Shown here piece by piece: positions 52,636 to 55,562 of a stretch of DNA of 55,562 nucleotides (its first letter is position 1; each line of letters opens with the position of its first letter). Under the pieces are notes generated by a model, which did no database searches, had not been told where the DNA came from, and saw nothing but the letters and a program-made list of their open reading frames with translations. The stretch comes from Acidimicrobiia bacterium (lineage in GTDB: Bacteria > Actinomycetota > Acidimicrobiia > ATN3 > PSLF01), in NCBI GenBank assembly GCA_040289475.1, contig PSLF01000001.1, positions 131,283 through 186,844 on the forward strand, given 5' to 3'. The position numbers were made by a program, and so were the translations under genes.

Positions 52636-53172
52636 ATGGGCTGGTGCTACACCTTTGGCGTGCGTTGTGGAGCTGGATGCAACGATCCGATGGTGGTACG
52701 AGAAGGCTCGAGCACCTGTGGGTGTGCTTCATGCGGAGCTATCTGTCGAGGTCAGTTCTCCAACTGTCACGAAATCGTGTTCCGTCCCGGGGGCCTCGAC
52801 TTTCAGTTACGGTGCTTGCCCGATGAGGTACTCGCGCATCTCGGCCAAAGCCTCTCGAGCTCGCGTCGGAATGAGACGATGAAAAACGCTCACCTTGTCA
52901 TCAGAGATTCGGGGGCTCGCTCTGATACGACACCCTCCGCAGCGCAGCGGTTGTCATCACAGAAAGTGTCAGCTAACCTCTCGCCGACTCCTCCTGTCTC
53001 CACCCTCTCTTTAGGGGAGCTTCACGCCGGGTTCGTAAAGCTCATCGAGACAACTGCAGCTATCAATCTGTCCGTGGCTAAACTAGAGGCCGAGGTTGCA
53101 TCCCTAAGAAGAGATCTCACTGCCCTTTCCGCCGCTGTCCTTGACGGAGGCTTACAACACCGAGCTGAATAG
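52636..53172 (+). CDS. Cys-rich protein of unknown family with C-terminal coiled coil
   Basis: This is a 178-residue product starting MGWCYTFGVRCGAGC. Eight cysteines fall in the first 44 residues (4, 11, 15, 28, 30, 33, 37, 44), followed by a His at 45. A Ser/Thr-rich middle leads to a probable coiled coil (LIETTAAINLSVAKLEAEVASLRRDLTALSAAV). AGGAGG at 52626-52631 fixes the ATG at 52636. A TTG at 52570 and an internal ATG near 52880 (which would drop the Cys-rich part) are alternatives. I recognise no family. It follows the BY-kinase on the same strand after 193 bases. Confidence 0.55.
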   Translation: MGWCYTFGVRCGAGCNDPMVVREGSSTCGCASCGAICRGQFSNCHEIVFRPGGLDFQLRCLPDEVLAHLGQSLSSSRRNETMKNAHLVIRDSGARSDTTPSAAQRLSSQKVSANLSPTPPVSTLSLGELHAGFVKLIETTAAINLSVAKLEAEVASLRRDLTALSAAVLDGGLQHRAE

Positions 53173-53232
53173 GTTTCGGCGATTTATGGTTTCTATGGCT
53201 TTGCCGTGAGTGATCCTAAAAGCGATCGCAGA

Positions 53233-53784
53233 TCATAATTCTTCGGCCCTGCGCCGGGCATAAACTAGCAGCAGTCCTCCTGTAGCTACCATGAGCATTC
53301 CGCCTACCACGAGTTTTCCAAGATTCTGGCTTCCCGTGAACGGAAGTTGGCGACCGGGTACGGGCGCTGCAGCACCAGCGACCCTCACCGTAATCGTGTT
53401 GCAGAGCTGCTGAACAGTCTCGGACGGAGTCATTCCAGTAAAGCAAACAGTGTATGTCCCAGGATCTGATGGGGCGACCAAAGACGCGAAGCCGCACCCG
53501 TCGGGCCCTGCCGAGATGGATGAGACCGTGGTCCCTGCGATCGTGACATCTATAGCGGTTCCGGGAGCGAAGCCGCATCCCTTAGCTGTAAAAGGACCGC
53601 TGGGGGCTGGAAAATTGGTGCTCAGCTCCAAAACGTTGGGAGAGGGCGGTGTCGGCGTATACACCTGAGCAAGAGCCAACGGACCCAGCGCCGCGTACGC
53701 AAGCGCGGATAGCGCCAAGGTCGACACCACCTTTACAATCCCGCGGCTCGGTTTTTTATGTGCCATATTCTTCGTTATATCCAC
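53233..53784 (-). CDS. LPXTG-type sortase-anchored surface protein
   Basis: This is a 183-residue exported protein. A signal peptide (VVSTLALSALAYAALGPLALAQ) is followed by a beta-sandwich-like region (GPFTAKGCGFAPGTAIDVTIAGTTVSSI, then GTYTVCFTGM). The sorting signal is LPFTG at residues 147-151, then a hydrophobic segment (LVVGGMLMVATGGLLLVY) and ARRRAEEL. No sortase gene is in the window. Start is GTG at 53784 (GGGGAGG upstream) or ATG 53766. It follows the DUF4012 gene by 32 bases on the same strand, so the two are probably one operon. Confidence 0.85.
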   Translation of the reverse strand: MDITKNMAHKKPSRGIVKVVSTLALSALAYAALGPLALAQVYTPTPPSPNVLELSTNFPAPSGPFTAKGCGFAPGTAIDVTIAGTTVSSISAGPDGCGFASLVAPSDPGTYTVCFTGMTPSETVQQLCNTITVRVAGAAAPVPGRQLPFTGSQNLGKLVVGGMLMVATGGLLLVYARRRAEEL

Positions 53785-53816
53785 GCCTCTTACTCCACCT
53801 CCCCGATCACTTACCC

Positions 53817-55562
53817 CTACCCAGAGAATCGAACTGCAGCTTCCAGATGGATTCTGGATGGCGGCGAGTTCGAATAGTATAGCCTGCCTTTGCTCGCTTC
53901 GCTATAGCCACTTGTTGGTTCGAGACTACCCTTCCCCTCTAAGACCACCTCCGAACTGAACTGGTCTGCTCTAATTCTAGGCTGTGGGACGTACTCGAGC
54001 GAGTATGTCATCCTCCCGGCAGCGTCTATGAAAAGGTGGTTATCTGGCAGTTTGTAAGTAAAGGTAAGCGTCTCTTTGGAGCCCGGAGGAACCTTCACTA
54101 GCCAAGAAAAGGCCGCCATCCCTCCGTCGGGAAGATCGCTTTGTACTCTAAACTCCCCACTGTCTAGAAGCTCGGAACCGAATGGGGCATACCAAGTTAG
54201 GTAACCCAGGTACTCTCCTTTTTCTCTCTGAGCCTGCCCGGGACCTGTGGCACCGCCTACATACTCCGGCAGATCTACGGGTGCGCGGTTTTCGATGGTA
54301 AATGACACCGTAGCGCGAGCTCTCCCGCCGGAGTCGATCTCGAGCCTGTGAGAAATTGAGTTATTCACGTAGTAGTCGACCTTGTTCCCGCCTAGATTGA
54401 TCAACGAGTAACTGGCTACATCGCTCGAGCGCGCCTCTGAAATGCCTTGCTGGTCGCCGACCCTTGATTGCTCCGCGTTCGTCAAAATCCTTCCCCCTAG
54501 AGAAACCTTTATGAGCTTCTTCTCCACAGCGGTGTCCGCGACCCACATCCACAGCCTCCTCTCAGCCGTGGCCTTGGCGATCGAGCGAGCTAGCTTTTCG
54601 GCGGCGGAGCCTCGAATGTTAAAGGAAGCCCCAATTGCCTTTGCGGCTGCTTCTACTAAAAACTCCTTCCGCTGTGCCTGATTGCCGAAGTAAAAGTAAG
54701 CTTTGTTCATGGTGTAATCGGCAAAGTTCGATGCATCGAGCCGCACATTAGGGTTTTCGAAATCGAGCGGGCCTGTGGCCGATAGCAGGTAGCCCACGGC
54801 GACACCGTCCATATAGACCACCCCGTCGACAGTGCGACCGGTCTTCGCTCTATACATAGCCGCCATCGAGGATCCAGATGCCTCGGTATCGACGGATACG
54901 TTCGTGCGCTGCCAGGCGAAAGTTGGGTTTGCCCAAGACCAACGAGCGTGGAAGCCAGGCTCCAACGGTACCGGGACTGGCTCAGAGAGCTGAAGCTCGG
55001 TAACCGAGCCGAAGTGGCTCCAGCTCAAGGCTCCTCCTGTAACATCCAAGATTCCGTACGCAAGCACCATGCCGTTCGAGTTCATCTCCGCATTGTTTCC
55101 GATAGCCACTAGGTAAGTACGCCTTCCCCTTGCTCCGAACAGTTCGGGCGCGACATCGAGATAAACAGAGGCCTCCTCAAGCCGGTTTCGGACATCGCCT
55201 ACGCGCTCGAGAAAATCCATCCGAGCCTTTGCCACAGTCCCAATCAACATCGAGCGCGGCGACTGTTCTACTGCGTAAACACCCTCTGCCACCGCAGAGG
55301 TAGCTCTTGCTACGGGCTCTTGTAATACTTCGAGTTTGTCAACGTCTACTCGTCCGTTTTCTATGGGAAAGCGAAGGTGGCCTCGCTCATCTTCAAGCAC
55401 TTGTGCTTGATCGAGAACAACTGCCCCCGCGTCGCTAACCTTCGTTCCGGCTACCGCCAGTGCTGTGGCAACTTTTACGTTCGAGCCCACCACGGGAACC
55501 TTCCTTAAAACTTTGATCTCGAGGGAACTGAGGAGGTTCCTAGCCCTAACGAACTCGTCAGT
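53817..55562 (-). CDS. DUF4012-type envelope protein, 5' end beyond the window
   Basis: This is a DUF4012-domain protein: PVARATSAVAEGVYAVEQ, RRTYLVAIGNNAEMNSNGMVLAYGILDV, AWSWANPTFAWQRTN-like stretches, VDGVVYMDGVAVGYLLSATGPL and YYVNNSISHRLEI. An internal GTG start at 55493 is not the true start: the same frame stays open to the window edge (VRARNLLSSLEIKVLRKVPV), so the gene is truncated here. DUF4012 proteins are found mainly in Gram-positive and CPR bacteria and are thought to be secreted or membrane-anchored; function unknown. It pairs with the LPFTG gene downstream. Confidence 0.85.
   Translation of the reverse strand, partial: TDEFVRARNLLSSLEIKVLRKVPVVGSNVKVATALAVAGTKVSDAGAVVLDQAQVLEDERGHLRFPIENGRVDVDKLEVLQEPVARATSAVAEGVYAVEQSPRSMLIGTVAKARMDFLERVGDVRNRLEEASVYLDVAPELFGARGRRTYLVAIGNNAEMNSNGMVLAYGILDVTGGALSWSHFGSVTELQLSEPVPVPLEPGFHARWSWANPTFAWQRTNVSVDTEASGSSMAAMYRAKTGRTVDGVVYMDGVAVGYLLSATGPLDFENPNVRLDASNFADYTMNKAYFYFGNQAQRKEFLVEAAAKAIGASFNIRGSAAEKLARSIAKATAERRLWMWVADTAVEKKLIKVSLGGRILTNAEQSRVGDQQGISEARSSDVASYSLINLGGNKVDYYVNNSISHRLEIDSGGRARATVSFTIENRAPVDLPEYVGGATGPGQAQREKGEYLGYLTWYAPFGSELLDSGEFRVQSDLPDGGMAAFSWLVKVPPGSKETLTFTYKLPDNHLFIDAAGRMTYSLEYVPQPRIRADQFSSEVVLEGKGSLEPTSGYSEASKGRLYYSNSPPSRIHLEAAVRFSG

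Overview
The window reads as a chromosomal segment from a Gram-positive-type (monoderm) member of the Actinomycetota. The main evidence is a dnaK-grpE-dnaJ-hspR block that ends in a MerR-type HspR and is followed by clpB. Supporting signs are frequent GTG and TTG starts with many ATGA/GTGA overlaps, an LPFTG sortase substrate, two predicted lipoproteins, a DUF4012 protein and an EtfD-like membrane Fe-S reductase. Base composition looks moderately GC-rich, lower than in streptomycetes. I cannot name a genus; a deep lineage such as Acidimicrobiia is only a guess. No transposase, phage gene, CRISPR array or rRNA was seen.

Layout. 1-6700: dnaB, a small two-helix membrane protein, three heptose-nucleotide precursor genes (hddA-like kinase, gmhB, gmhA), pyrF, the eroded remains of a short-chain dehydrogenase, tRNA-Gly(CCC) and dcd. 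6700-14230 (minus strand): an EtfD-like reductase overlapping a PhzF-family gene, then asparagine synthase and a heparinase II/III-like protein. 14435-19426 (plus): a tight five-gene run of two lipoproteins, a glucose-1-phosphate cytidylyltransferase, a Wzx-type flippase and a glycosyltransferase. 19480-20274 (minus): a methyltransferase whose stop codon lies inside its own terminator palindrome. 20508-30239 (plus): dnaK, hsp20, grpE, dnaJ, hspR, two glycosyltransferases and clpB. 30256-42263: more glycosyltransferases and methyltransferases, a UDP-GlcNAc 2-epimerase, a phosphoglycosyl transferase, a two-domain oxidoreductase and a Wzy-like polymerase. 42434-45244 (minus): a large secreted repeat protein with a structured 5' leader. 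45635-50621 (plus): purA, purD, purB, purC. 50718-53172: a Wzz/BY-kinase and a Cys-rich unknown. 53233-55562 (minus): an LPFTG surface protein and a DUF4012 protein cut by the window end.

Together the accessory genes make most of a Wzx/Wzy-type surface-polysaccharide system: precursors (heptose, CDP-glucose, ManNAc), an initiating phosphoglycosyl transferase, at least six glycosyltransferases, three methyltransferases, a flippase, a polymerase, a chain-length/tyrosine-kinase protein and a possible glycan lyase. They are not in one cluster but interleaved with replication, heat-shock and purine genes, and in places are translationally coupled to them. No Wza-like outer-membrane exporter is present, which fits a monoderm.

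The points most worth a second look are the structured leader at about 45245-45381, the glycosyltransferases coupled to hspR, the GDP-heptose-type genes with an insertion in the kinase, the lipoprotein-flippase operon, and the Cys-rich protein at 52636.
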